A model generated the notes under the pieces. The model worked only from the letters and a program-made list of their open reading frames with translations. It had not been told where the DNA came from and did not search any database. Of a DNA stretch of 64,000 nt, positions 24,401-39,100 are shown one piece after another. This DNA is from Echinarachnius parma (Eukaryota; Echinodermata; Echinoidea; Clypeasteroida; Echinarachniidae). The first letter of the stretch is position 1, and every line of letters starts with the position of its first letter. Location of the stretch: assembly GCA_037951105.1 (NCBI GenBank), contig JBAMJV010004012.1, positions 62,001 through 126,000 on the forward strand, read 5' to 3'. Position numbers and translations under genes: made by a program.

Positions 24401-27400
24401 ACATTAAACATCCTGTCTCAAAAGCTGTTTTTGTTTATTGAACCCTTGTTCGCCGTATGATTTCCTCTCTCAAATATCATGACTCATAGTTCATTTCATT
24501 TAACATCTTTGCTCTAGAAACATCAAAACCCAGAAAATGATTGAGGATCATTTAGTCATCACTAATAACCCTCAAAGTGCCATTTTCGGCTCATGAGACA
24601 ATACTGTAACCCTCATTTTCCAAGACCACCGAGCTAGTAATATCTCAGGATAAGACCGCTTAGTTCTCATTGGGTTAACATGGCTAGTTTAGAAGGAAAC
24701 ACAATGCAAAGGGCATGTTCTCATTAACAAAGTTCAATGCTTTAACATCAACAAATGAAATTAATGAGTAATAAAACTGGCTCAACTTTTCAAAAGAAAT
24801 ATTCCACTGTTAAATTAAATTACCCAATTCTAATTCCTATGAGGTTGTTAGGATTTAGTTTCTAAAGGCCTCCTCTAAATATGCTTACTCAAGATCTCTC
24901 AACAATAACTTTTTTGCAAAAAAAATGTTTTATTCTTTCATATCCAAAAGGAGGCACAGTCGACCGACAACTAATTAACCAACAACTCCGGAAGGGGATC
25001 AAGGAATTGGGAGGGCAGGGGAAATTCAGACAATAATGCTGTTAAAGGTAACCTCCCATTGAGATTGACAATTGAAAGAAACTAAACAACGACGAAATTG
25101 GAAATAAACCCTAAGCAATCATTTCTTACTCTGAAAATGCATGAATTTTTCATGAATAATTTTGACCTAAAATAACAAATGTGGATGTCCTACATAAAAA
25201 GCTGACACAGGCAGCCCATGTTGATCTGTACAATGTGCAGAATTGCAGATTATTGATTTTTTTTTACTCAATATTTATTTTTTCTATTTCTTTGAACAGA
25301 TGTATAAATGTTTTGTAACTCATTTCATGAGCAACTCCAGGAGAAGTGATTTTATTGTACGGTAAATTATTTTGAGCACAATGACAAAGTTAATGGACAG
25401 CATATTCTTGTATTCAAGACTGGGGTTGATAGAAGTCAATGATCAGCCTCATATAACCTTTAAATACATCCTGCCTGTGATATGATAGACAGAAGAGTGA
25501 TGGGACAAACATTCATACACAATAAATTACAGAGAGAGAGAGAGAGAGAGAGGGGAAACATAACAATAAGCAGCAAATTATCTCGCCCCGTCCCCAGTGG
25601 CACACTGTAAAATGATGGGACGCCTGGAAATAACAGGGAGAAAAGAAAAGGAGATAAAAAGATGAGTTTTATAGTGATTGGGGTCCTTGGAAAGGCTGCT
25701 AAGTGTTTACTAACATGACAGACCCTCTGGGGAAGAACTAGAAAGTGTCTGAGAGTTTGGAAGTAGTCGGGTAGCTAGGAAGGGGAAGGGGTGCGATTTC
25801 CCCCCAATGCTCTTGATGATTTCAACTCCCTTATATCTCCCCCATATATATTATCAGCTCATGCCCCCCCCCCCCCCCCCCAAACAAAAACAAATATGGG
25901 GAATCTTTCATTGTTTTTCTGTTGGCCCCTGTTGGGGGAATACAAAAATAATATTTCAAATTTCAGTGGGTCCCAAAGAAAGTAATTGGGAAGCCACAAA
26001 CAGGGATAATATACTGGTAAGTTTGTTTGCACAGTCAGGCAAGTAAACTTTTAAAGGAGAACTAGTGATACTTAATGAAATGCAATGGACCTGCTAAATG
26101 TTAAAGCCCCCCTTCCCCAACCCATTTTCAGCACACCGCTACAGCTAAACCACTGAATCTTGAATAGAGACTGGGGGAAATGGGTTTAGTGACAAACTCG
26201 AGGCAAAGGGAAAGGGGAGGATTGGGAGGAAGCAAGACAGTGACAACATCGATGGTCACAAATAGATGCAGTGTCAGATGAGGACAAAAGTGATGACTTT
26301 TGTTCAAAGTCAGAGGCTTAAACTGCTTTGAAGCTATATGTAAGTCTTACAAAACAAATGTTTATAAAAATGAATTAAAGTAAACAAAATAAAATAAAAA
26401 TTCTATGCAGTCTCATCTACTGTAACATGAGTTAATTGTCAGCAGCTTTACCTAATTTGACGATACATGCCCTTAGGTCAAAGCCAATTAAGACAAAATA
26501 AAAAGAATAACAAAATATGTTTTTATATGCAGTGTCACACGAGGACAAAAGGGATGACTTTTGAGTCAGAGGCTTTATCTAATGTGAGGATACGTGTCTG
26601 AGGATGAATGCTAATAAACAAAATGTTTACAAAAACAAATAAAAGTAACAAAATCCCCTTTTTGTTCTATGTAGTGTCACATGGGGATATAAAGTGATGA
26701 CTATTGTTCCAAGTCAGAGGCTTTATTTAATTTGATGATACATGCCCTTGGGCCAAAGCTAATAAATAAAATGACAAAACAACCGCAACAACTAAGTGTT
26801 CCATGAGGACAATTTAAGTGATGACTCTTGATTGACTTATTGCTTATCATTAAATTTATCGAAGTCAATCCATGCCTGGGGTTAATGTTCATAACATAGC
26901 AGTTAAAACAGTTCATAACATGGCAGTTAAAACAACTTGAGGAGAAGGGCAATTGGGACAAAAGAAATACATCAGAATGGTAAAAGCTGAATTTAATAAG
27001 GAAATGCAATGACACTGTCAGATGACAAAAGTGATGGTTGTGTATATCAGACTCTTTTCCTTAGAAATTAATGCTGCATGCCCAATGTGAATGTTCACAT
27101 CATGACTGGAACATTAATATAGAGTTGGGAGAGGTGCAAAATCCCAGTAAAAAAGAAATGAATGCAGCATTTTCATGGGGACAAAACTGATTCAGTGACT
27201 TTTTTTTCCTTAACACACAGGACGGGTCTACAGTATGTTGATAACATGGCCAGAAAAATAAAACTATAAAAGTGAAGAGAAAATAATAAAACTGATGAAA
27301 CAAAGAACTACAACATACTTCCTAGTCAGAAGCTTTTCTTAATTTGGACATGATCCCTTATTTTAAGTTGATGTTCATAACAGGCCAGATATAAAATTTT

Positions 27401-30400
27401 TTAAAAGAGGGAAAAAGAAAGGGGGTTGATTCTGAAGACACATGAGCAGAAATATCTTCCAATGTATGAATTCAATTCTTCATTGAATGTCTTAAATTTT
27501 TGAAGTGGGCCAATGTAAATAAACAACAATCTATGGTTACTACTTATACAGGATCTTTGTTTTTTCATGAGGTTAAGTTTCCTCTTTTTCTAAAAACATC
27601 TTTCCTAATTAACCCATTTGACTACGGGAACCGGGTGGGTTGTGTACAAAGTCTATGGAGATTTCAGATTCTCGTAGTGAACGGGTTAACCCATTCAGGA
27701 CTGGTCCTGAAAATACTCAGGCTAGGGTATATGGAGCAAATCAATCAGTCCAGCACGGGTTAAAGTGATCTAGTAACTTTGTTGACATGTGAAAAAAGTG
27801 ATGAGTGGTTGATATAATGTATATTGTTGCTATTTGATATGTCCACTGGGTGTTGTGTGAAAATTTCAAGTTAAATGGACGTTATATGGCCGAGTAATGA
27901 GCAAAAATGCACTCACTTTGTACATGGTTTTCGCGGTCCAGTGGATAATTTAACATCTGAACACTTCAATCATAAATATCTTTTTAACGAAAGGGAAATT
28001 TGAAAAACCAAAACCTGTCCCATGCTTTTATTGTTAATACGAATACAACAAGGTATGAGGGAACCGCTAGAATTCCGACTGGATTTTGAGGATTTGGACA
28101 ATGTTACTAGTCCCTTTAAAGGGATCTAGTAACTTTGTTGACATGTGTAAAAAGTGATGAATGGGTGATGCAATGTATACTGTTGTTATCTCATATGTCC
28201 ACAGGGTATTGTGTGAAAATTTCAAGTCAAATGGACATTGTATGGCCAAGTAATGAGCGAAAATGCAAAGTGATATTCAGTAACTCACTGCACTCACTTT
28301 GTACACAGAAGAAAAATTCGCCCAGAGTTTTTCTTATCTGAATACTTCAATCATACATATCTTTGTAACGAAAGGGAAATTTGAAAAACCGAAACCTGTC
28401 CCGTGATTTTATTGTTAATACGAATACAACAAGGTATAAGGGAACCGCTAGAATTATAATTTTATTTTGAGGATTTGGACAATGTTACTAAGTCCCTTTA
28501 AGGTTTATTGTTCAAACATTCAAAAACACTGACAATGAAATACAGACAATAAAAGCATTTGGGGATTTTTACCCACTCTAAAGTAAGGCAGCCTGATCTA
28601 ACTAGCTGCAGGTAAAATGAGATGAATATCCCATTGGGGGAATACATGTCCATCAATAACACAGTATCTGATTACACAAAGAACCACACAGACTTACCCC
28701 TTCCCGTCCTTTCTATTCTCACAGAGACAAGGTTGATGACTCAATAAGAAAAAAACAATTGCAAAGTTGGCTTTCTGCCTTGTACTGGGAGGTTCATACG
28801 GGAAATACTGCATACAGTTTTGAATTGAGCTCTAATATTTAATGACATTGCCCACATTTGTTGCTTTTAACCCATTGCTTACAGGAACCGGGTGGGCTAT
28901 GTACAAAGTCTATGGGGATTTCAGAATCTCGTAGTGAACGGGTTAAGTGAGTTTTCACTCTGGTAAGGAAGAGGGATTTAATGTTTGTCTATATGTGGGG
29001 GGGGGGGGGGCTAATTTAGCCCCCCCCCCCCCCCCCCCCTCCCCGGGCTATTGAGGGTTAAGTTTAAAGTTTTGAGTTTTATTTTTATTTCCAACAGGAA
29101 AATTAAATACATTCAATAAATACATGTATAGTAAATAAACAAATCAAATAATCCCTACATTGAACAATACTTCAGATTTATAGTGAGCATAAAGTACAAT
29201 GTTACTGTAATTCATTTGATAGGACTTTTTTGGTTTGGTTTGACTTTATACACTTCATAAAATAAACAAGTAAAGGTATTTCAACATTTCAATAAATCTA
29301 TTACTCAATATATAAATCAATCATTCACTACATGTATCATCAAAATCACTGCTACCAACACCACTACCACCACCATCATTACTATCATCATATCGTTTAT
29401 ATCGTTGTCATGTGCATAACATTAGTAGGATGAGGTAGTCATGCATGCAGGATAATCGGTGAAAATGTTACGCATATGGACTAGGAAACCTAAAAAATGA
29501 AGACAAAATTAAATTAAAAGAACATCTAGGCTCTAGAAAAAAGTACAGTAAAACCTATGAATAGTGACCACCTAAGGGAAGCAGGTAAAAGCGGCAACTT
29601 TAGACAGGTCAGGTGACCTCTACAGACAAAATGTTAGGAAAAATCAGGATAAAACTCAGAATTGCCATCATTCACGTCAAATTCAGGGAGGGTTTCAAAA
29701 AGCAATCAGTGATATAAGGAAACTAGATGGATCTTCGACTGCGCGCAGTCGAAAATGATGCCTCCGCTATTGCGCAATTTATATCACGCCCAAATTAATA
29801 TACACTGAGTTAATTCTGTCAACTCAATTTTGATGGTAATCTGAGCTATATATAAGTGACCGTGACTTTGCCTTCATGACCCAAACATTTTATTAGTTTA
29901 TTAGCTTCCCAAAATTCAAATTACATGTACCAAGTTTGATGGTTATTTGTCTTGAGATTCTGGTTCTTAAGATTTTTTAACATTCATGAGTCCTGTAACC
30001 TTGACCTTTGACCGCATGACCCTAAAATCTAATCAGTTCATCGGCTCCCCAATATACATACATGTACCAAGTTTGGTCAGAATCCATCGATCAGTTCTTG
30101 AGATAATGCGATCACGAGCTATTTTTGCATATATAATGAGCTCTGTGACCTTTGACCTTTAACCTCATGACCCCAAAATCTAAACAGTTCATCAGCTTCC
30201 CAAGATACATACATGTGCCAAGTTTGGTCAGAATCTGTCAATCAGTTCTTGAGATAATGCGATCACGAGCTATTTTTGCATATATAATGGCATAAAAATA
30301 TTTCCTTAATCGGCAAGAATTTCAATTTTGTTGGTCAGGATGTGTAAATTTCCAGGTAGTCTCCTGCAGAATCAGGGAGACTTGGCAGCTGTGATAAGTA

Positions 30401-31299
30401 GGACTGCTTGTACAAAACTTACCAGAAGATGTGTGCACACTTCTTCTCCGAGGCTGTGTAGAGGGCTTCCCAGAACGGCTTGGCCTCGTCCGGCATAACC
30501 TTCTTGAACCTCGCCTTCAGTTCTTCCACGGTCTCCGTCTTGCCTTGCAGTCCAATGTTGGGTTTGAATATCTGCATGGCACCCTTCTTGGTGCTCCCTG
30601 CTGCAGTAGTGAACCGTGCGAGAACTGCTGTCTTCCTACCAAACCTCATCTACACGGGGAAAAGATAACAATGATTATAGGTTTAATTTGGACAAAATAT
30701 TACAGATATGTTAGTCATGTGGCTGTCTTGACCTGCAATCCCCTGTTGGGCTTGAAGATCTGCATCGCTCCCTTCTTGGTGCTTCCTGCTGAAGTAGAGA
30801 ACTGGGCTAGCACTGTTTTTCCCTACCAAACCTCATCTACAAGGGAAAGAGATATATAGCAATATCATCTGACTTAGTAAAATATGCGTCGGTGATTGGC
30901 TAAACACGGTCACATGACTGGGGTGTCAATTTGGTATGACACTGCACCAGAGAGGTATGACACCCACCCGCGATTCAATCAACATTACAAAAAATGTACA
31001 CGTACACATACCGGTACGTACGGTACCGTATCGTACCGCTATATACCGTACCGTACGATAATCATTCTTCTCGCAGCCTCGCAGGCACCAAAATCAAACG
31101 AAAATCAGCGATTTCCAGTACAATTTGATCAGATTATTACCTGATTAACATAATCGAAGGAAACAATCCACACATATTTCCGATATAGAAATGCAGTGAT
31201 CGGAACATGTTGAGATATTAGTGCGGAGAGGCAAATTACGTACGAAAATCGACTGTATTGTGCACAGGCTATGTACTGTGTGTTGTGTTGTGTTGCGTG

Positions 31300-31338
<39 letters not shown>

Positions 31339-33123
31339 TGAGTGAAAAGCCCAACGTCCATGAAACGGATTATGATTTCAATTCGTTTAAGATGATAGTA
31401 TGCTCCCCAGGGAGTCGAGAAAGTATGCAATATCATTGTGTTGGTTTGAAATGTACCTGATGACCATGGGTAATAATAATTTTAATAATTATTTAAGCGC
31501 AGTAGAGTATATATTTATAGTAGCTGCGCTATATAAATGTTCACATTATTATTATTATTACAGTCAGATGATATAACAGTTGTTAACTTTGTTGTTGGGA
31601 AAATCATGGAATGTTCCAATCCTCGGGATTTTAAATGCTATTTCGTGAAGAAAATAAGTCCCTCGACTACGTCTCGGGACTTATAATCTTCCCTCAATAG
31701 CATTTAAAACCCTCAGAGTTGAACATTCCGTGATATCACCTCCACCACCAGTTATCAACTGTATAATGATATAGCATGAAATATTTGAGATTAGAAATAG
31801 GGGGTGATAAGTAGTGATTTGGGGTTTTAACATCTCAATAGCACCTATTTAGGTGTTTTCCGATGTTGTAGAGGACTCAATGTAGTCCTTTTGCTAAATC
31901 TTATCAACAAGATTTTCTAAAAAGATCGGAGGAAAAACTTAGTGATTGAGGCATGCCATCTCAACTGTGAAATAAACAAGATTATAACATTCGCTGTTTA
32001 CAAACTAGTAATATGTACATTTGATACATCTTTCCTTTTTTGTTATACCGGAGGAAACATATTTCATAAAATATGAAATCATGAAAACTCAGTTAAGTGC
32101 ATGACTCATGACTCAGTAAGATCACTGAACAATGTGAATTAAAAATTACACAAAAAAGTAAAAGCTCATGCCACACTCTTACCAGTTGTGAGGTGTAGAA
32201 GCCTTCCTCTGGTTGTGACAAGGAGCTCCACATATCAATGGCATTATTCCACGACAGACCTCTCTCCGCTCCAACCTGCACAGATAAGATAGTTGGAATA
32301 TTTTAAATGTTATTGCAAATGCTCAGAAGTTGACTCTTTATTCCTCATACTCATACTACTGTAAACTCAACCCATTGTTCATACTTCAATTTCTTAAACA
32401 AATCTAAAAACACTCCTAGCGTAAGCACTGACACAAAGATCTTCAAAAGAGGTAAAATTGCTTAAAATTATTGATACCCATTTTCATGAAGTGATAATTT
32501 TGTTTTAGTTTTCAGTTGCTTCAATGTTCTAAAAACCTATTTTCTCAAATATCTCAATTTCCAAACAGTTCCTACTGTGGAAGGAGGTACCCCCTCCCAC
32601 CCCCCCCCCCCCCCCCCCCCCCCCCTCACGACTCTGTCACATCACTACCTTGTTGCTAATTATGTCACTGGACAAAAGTACAGGATTACTCAATTCAATT
32701 TAGTTTATTCAACACTTCTCATAAAATACATCAAAAGCATAAAATACAAAATTACAGAGATTTAATAAAAGAAGAAAAATAACAAACATAGAAGACATTC
32801 ATATGACAGTGTTAGGGGTTAGCAGAAAGGAGTATGGCTCCTTATATGAAAGCTAACCCCTGTAAAGTATTACATAATATGATAACTATACACAAATACA
32901 AACAAAAAAAAATACATCACAAAATTGTCATATTGCCTGATAATTCTATTGCACATTGTAATTATCTAATAAGTATTTTTTTATATTTATACTTTACAGA
33001 TTGACTAGACTTAAATTCAGAATACTTAGATTACCTTGTGAAGTTCAGTGGTTGCGATGCCTAACGTTGAGACATACGTGTCGGTGTGTATTCTCCTGAT
33101 CTCCTGCCTCTCGTTGCTTATAT
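12371..33123 (-). CDS. SBNO1: SBNO1 coding exons 25-29: C-terminal domain (residues 1277-1503)
   Basis: Exons: 33035-33123, 32183-32275, 30423-30649, 23440-23630 and 12371-12453. Landmarks: [38 protein letters not shown], the Trp split between exons 27 and 28, [20 protein letters not shown], and finally [15 protein letters not shown]. The last is the counterpart of the vertebrate GLIIPANC segment and is followed by only 12 residues before the stop, where vertebrates have about 30. The final intron is about 11 kb. Confidence 0.93.
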
Positions 33124-36100
33124 CTGCAGATCAAACAAAACGATCAATCAGATTCAAAACTGAAAAGGCACATAAAACTATTATTGCTGCACTTTGTTTT
33201 TTTTTATAAAACACCAATACACATTAATTGCATACATTATATCGAGGAAATAATGATTTAATAATTAAATATCTTCTTCATCATAACCATTTCATCGAAT
33301 TGTACACATTTTTCTATATCCTCCATATCTAAAGAATACCTCATGCATCCACATTATCAGCATACCAGTGCCCCTCATTCTTTGCTTGAGATATGATGGT
33401 CACCATGGTATCACTGACGTATAGGAACATGGGTACTTTAGCTTTTGATTCAAGTATCACTTATTGAAATGTCTCTAGCTCATTGCATCACTGAACAACA
33501 TGACAAGTACATTGGCATACCCAGGGCCATATCTTAATTTAAAGATAACTGCTTTTTTTTTAGACCAGCTTGCCAAGGTCTTGATCTTGGTATGAAGGTC
33601 TAAAATACATCACTTACCCATGATTCCAGCGTCCCACTGGCCCTCTTTCTTGGCCCGTGATATAATGGCCACCATGGTATCACTACAGTATTTGATCAAT
33701 GCATTCTCATACCTTGATTTCAGGATAAATGTCATTTAGAAATATCAAGACCAGTTTGCCAGTCTCCATCTTGGTCTTGGTAAATAAATAAACTATTTAG
33801 GTCTGAAAAATCAATGACTTACCCATGATTCCAGCGTCCCACTGCCCCTCTTTCTTGGCCCGTGATATGATGGCCACCATGGTATCACTGAAGTACTTGA
33901 ACAGAGCATTCTGTAGATCAACCTCCATCCCAAGTAGACGATTCAGGAACTTGGGAATACTGCTATAATCTGTTAGGAAGAAATATAAACAATGTTAGAC
34001 ATACAATTTGTATTTTTATGTTTGCAATCTTTATATTCTAAAATCACGATACTACGCTTGATGTAGATTTTTTTCTGAAGTATTTGAAGATAGTATTTGC
34101 AAGTCTACCTCCATGCCAAGTTGGTTTTAAAAACATATATATAAACAAATTGAAACAAGAATTTCTGAAACATCCCTGACAGGAGCAAAGTGGGTTTCTA
34201 CATTGTTCAATTTGGAGAGTCATGATGCTGTGTTGTTGTGTTGTAATATCACTAAAGAATTTGAAGAGAGCATTCTAGAAGTTAACCTAATAACCAATCT
34301 GAATAAAAAGTTTCAGAAACTTAGGACTCCAACTAAATACAAGAGGAAAAAAATAATAATGAAATATCTCTTCATACAACATCAAGATATGCATGATGGA
34401 ACACATTTATTACCCAAACTGATATTCTTACATTTTTTAAATCAAGTGATCTGATTACTCCCTGTCAAATCGGATTAAAGAAATTTTATGAGAACTTGAC
34501 ATTGAAAAAAAGAAAAAAGATTTACCCTTCTCGAAGTAGTAGAGATCATGGTCCTCATTGTAGGTGAGTAGACCAACTCCAACCAGAGCCTTCTTCACAT
34601 CTGCAGGGAAATAGGAGGAAAAGTGAGGCATGTAATTGGGGAGTAGTGTATATCTAAAACACAAGAATAACAACATGATGACAAAGATTAATTTGTGTCG
34701 GTATGCAAGAATTTCTTGCATCTATCTAGTAGGACGAGACAACCTATAGGTTATCCCCCTAACAATATAAATTTTTTCCCAAATTTTGCTTCTGCAAATA
34801 AAAAGCAAAGGATATTATTTTCTTTGTGATGGGTATATATTGTAAGACTTACAATTCTGTAATAGGAAAAAGATCCACCCTCCATTTGCCAGCAGCTCTT
34901 TCTTTTTAAGTTTAAATGACAATGTCCGATGATCAAATATTTAGCACAATTAAACAATGACATACAATTTGAATGTGAGATATTCAACAAATAAAAAATA
35001 AACATTAAAAAAAATAAATTCAAATTTGTTCCATAGAATTACAAATATAGTTTACTCTGTACAGTGCAACAGTACATAAAAAGACAACATAAGAAAGTTT
35101 GCAGGGCTAATAAATTACCAGAATGGTAAACTCGTTCCGGACAAGTCACAAAAATGCTCAGACTGGGGTCTACGGAGAATGCATGTTATACCAAACTCAT
35201 ATAGTCATGAAAGGGTTAATGTTATAATAAGCTTACCTGAGAAGAAATTCTGGTCTTGAGGAAGTTTGACGATTGGTGAGTCCAGGTCTAGGATGGTCCT
35301 CATGATCAGTTCCAGTGCTTCCCTGCCATACTGTCAGGAAAAAAACAATGATTATCATGCTATTGAAATATCTTATATCTTTCAATAAGATTGAGCAAGC
35401 TAATTTTTAGATCATTAATGCTTTCTCAAATCATCCGTATTTGTCATATAAACAGTACTTTAGATAACAAAAATGTGAAGATAAATAGGGACATGCTTTT
35501 CAATTGCAATGATAAATAAGCCCTTGAAAGTAGTTACAAGCAGAGGCTTAGCTACAAGGGGGGGGGGGGCACATGCCCCCATTAATTTGAAGAAAAAAAA
35601 CAATGAAAACATAAGGGGAAAATCCTTCGAAAAATAAAGAAATACATAATGTAGAATATGCCCCCAACAGTTTATGTGCCACTGGTTTCAGGTTTACTTT
35701 GTCATATCTATTCAAGTGAGTCACAGCTATTCTTCATAGGCCAATATTTTAATATAAGAATATATGCACACAAAACCAGACTATTCATAATGATATCATA
35801 CCTTTGTGTCAATGTTGAATCTGCTCAAGTCTTTGGATTCCGTTGCTCTTCTGTCTCCGTGAGTAAGAGCACCCTGTACAAAAAGAGAAATATAATGAAC
35901 TTAATTTGAGGAGAATGGGACTTCTGTCCATGATGTGTTAACAGAACCATATAAAATTGTCATGGTATTGGTAATCTATCTTTATAGGCTATTTATACCT
36001 CCAAATTTGAATCAAGAAATTGGAAGAAACTTTGGAATAAGTCAATGACAACTACAAGTGATCATGTGCCATTAGTTAGAGGAATAGGACTTGCCATAAT

Positions 36101-39100
36101 GTATACAATTAATGTGTTAGTAAGGTACAATCAAGCTAAATTGTGACAAAAATATCCATGATATAGAGTACCAAACACTATTTTGTAACATGGTTATGAT
36201 TAAAAATAATTGTCCTTCTGATCCTGGCTTTTGGTAGTGGGTTGGAGCTGGACAAATGCCTTCTTAGCAACTGCTAGGTCACACAATTTCTGGCTTGCTT
36301 GACATTGTTTAAAACCATTATTCATGGCAATGATTAGAGGTGACATCACAATTCGGTTCTCTATTACATGAAAACACTGGAGGAATTTGAATGTAAATCA
36401 TACATAACTAGATGGATCTGCGACTGTGCACAGTCAAAATGAATGCCTCTGCCACTGCGCGATTTTTTATGAGCACAGTCACCTTTGACCAAGTGACCGA
36501 TTAAATCTAATCAGTTCATTGGCTCCTCAAGATACATAAATGTACCCAGTTTGGAGGAAATCCGTCAACCCGTTCTTGAGATTTTGCGATAACGAGAACG
36601 GGACGGGACGTACATACGGACGGGAAGGACAACCCGAAAACATAACGCCTCTGGCCACTTCGTTGTGGAGGCATAAAATTAAAAGAAACAAATCTGAATA
36701 GTGTTTTGTAGCGAAAATGTTCAATTACTTACCAGGCTTTCCAGACGCTTGGCAATGATGGAGGCAAACCTCTGCTCTCCCGCTAGCTCTGAGATGAGGA
36801 AGACATATTCTGGTGCTGTCACTTGGTTGGAGCGGTGAGTTCGACCTGCAAGAAAACATTACAAATGCTACCAATAATTATAATGGTATATGACAAACTT
36901 TTTTAAAATTTAACAATTTGAACAAATATTTAACGACTTAAATTGTAAGTTATATTTCTCTGCCGCTATCTCTGAGATGAGGAAGACATATTATGGTACC
37001 ATCCTGCAAGAAAACAATAACATTATACCAATAATCATAATGGTATATATTACCTTAAAAAGATTATAACATGACCAATAACTATATAACAGTTTAATTG
37101 TATGTTATAGTTGCAGACATGGTCTAAATCGACATAAGGGACAATATAATATTGCTGCATTTACTCACTAGCAATCATGAGGTTCCTTGCTCTATTTTAT
37201 AATTTACTCAGTGATTTCAAATTATAAATGAATAACCAAAACTAAACTAAACTTACCAAACTGTTGCACAGCCCTGTCAGCACTCCATGGCAGCTCTAGG
37301 GTGATGTGCACCCTTCTCTTCTGGTTATTAACTCTTCTGTCTGCTTGGAGGGAGATACCTGAACTGGCTGCCTCTGAGATGATGGCTATGAACTGCATAA
37401 TCAAAAGGAATGTTCAAATATTTAGATACTCTTAAAAATGTAAAAGATCCATAAACAAAACAGTACAGTATTACATCAGCCCTGTCAGCACTCCATGGCA
37501 GCTCTAGGGTGATGTGCACCCTTCTCTTCTGGTTATTAACTCTTCTGTCTGCTTGAAGGGAGATACCCGAACTGGCTGCCTCTGAGATGATGGCTATGAA
37601 CTGCAAAATCAAAAGGAATGTTCAAACATTTAGATACTCCAAAGCATTTTAAAAGATACATAAAACAAAACAGTATTACATTAGAGTTGCACAGCCCTGT
37701 CAGCACTCCATGGCAGCTCTAGGGTGATGTGCACCCTGCTCTCCAGGCCCCATATTCATGAAACCCTGTTAGCTTAGTCACTTGCTAAGTGTATTTTGAA
37801 TGCGCAGTTTATTGAGCAACGAACAGTTTTCGTAGTCCCCAACTAGGGTTAGCTGAGTAAGCTTTAGGTACCTACTAATCAACCCTAGTTAGCAACTTAA
37901 ATATATCGTGTTTATATCGTGCAGCCACGCCATCCAAAATAGACAGCAAGAAAGCTAGCAGGCTTTTATGAATATGGGCCCTGGTTACTGACTCTCCTGT
38001 CTGCTTGGAGATGATGGCTATGTACTGTGGATCAGGAAAAGAAATCATATTACAATAATTAATAAGATGAGACTCGTATACAGCCTAGCTTTCGATCCTA
38101 GCAGAATCTTTGTCAGGGCACTTATAATTAATAAGCATATAAACATGTATGAATGCAATTGAATTACATCAGACTTAAATGGCATAATACAGGCAACAAG
38201 GGTCAAAATCTACACACCATGGCATGAATATTGTGTAAATGGTTGTATACCAACTCAACTTCAAACAACTTAAACGGATCTAGTAACTTTGTTGACATGT
38301 GCAAAAAGTGATGAGTGGTTGATACAATGTATATTGTTGTTATCTGATATGTCCACTGGGTGTTGTGTGAAAATTTCAAGTAAAATGGACGTTATATGGC
38401 CAAATAATGAGCAAAAATGCAAAGTGATATTCACTAACACATTGCACTCCTTTTGTACACGGTTTTCGCGGTCCAGTGGATAATTTAACATCTGAACGCT
38501 TCAATCGTAAATATCTTTTTAACGAAAGGGAAATTTGAAAAACCAAAACCTGTCCCATGCTTTTATTGGTAATACGAATACAACAAGGTATGAGGGAAAC
38601 ATTAGAATTCCGATTGGATTTTGAGGATTTGGACAATGTTACCAAGTCCCTTTAACTTCAAAATGTCTGTGCTTTGATATTGAGAGCAAACCTACCTTTT
38701 CGCCCTCCATGAAGCGTCTCTTCTCCGTCAGGTTGAGTATCTCCAGTGGAATGTCACACTCGCTCCTCGACTCGTACTGCACATAGTTGTCGTGGCTCAC
38801 CACTCGACCCTTACGACCAGTCATCTAAAAACAATAAACACGAAAACGTGAACATGTCTGGCTTTCCAGGTGAAATATTTTAGGTAGATTACAAATTTCG
38901 AAGTACCCCAACCCACTGACCAATATATATATATATATATAAGGATTATTTATTAGATACACACTGAACAAAATTGTTATGGATCTATTGACCTTTACCA
39001 CAGTCACTTTATGTAGATGACAAGTACAAATACTACAACTACTTTGATTTAAAAGGTAATTGTTATCAGCGATCATTAACAAGTAACAATCACAGCTCTG

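Larger units (their letters stand above)
23631..30422 (-). other. SBNO1 intron 27 (about 6.8 kb): repeats and exon-28 fragments
   Basis: Besides the separately listed elements it contains a degenerate tandem repeat (26266-27040) and long AT-rich stretches (24.0-25.5 kb) in which I see nothing. No additional exon with both splice sites was found. Confidence 0.65.

Noticed and set aside
37474..37600. Exon 19 copy as a mutually exclusive alternative exon
   Set aside because: It lacks the donor and the codons for the conserved QQFG, so it cannot replace exon 19 in the helicase frame.
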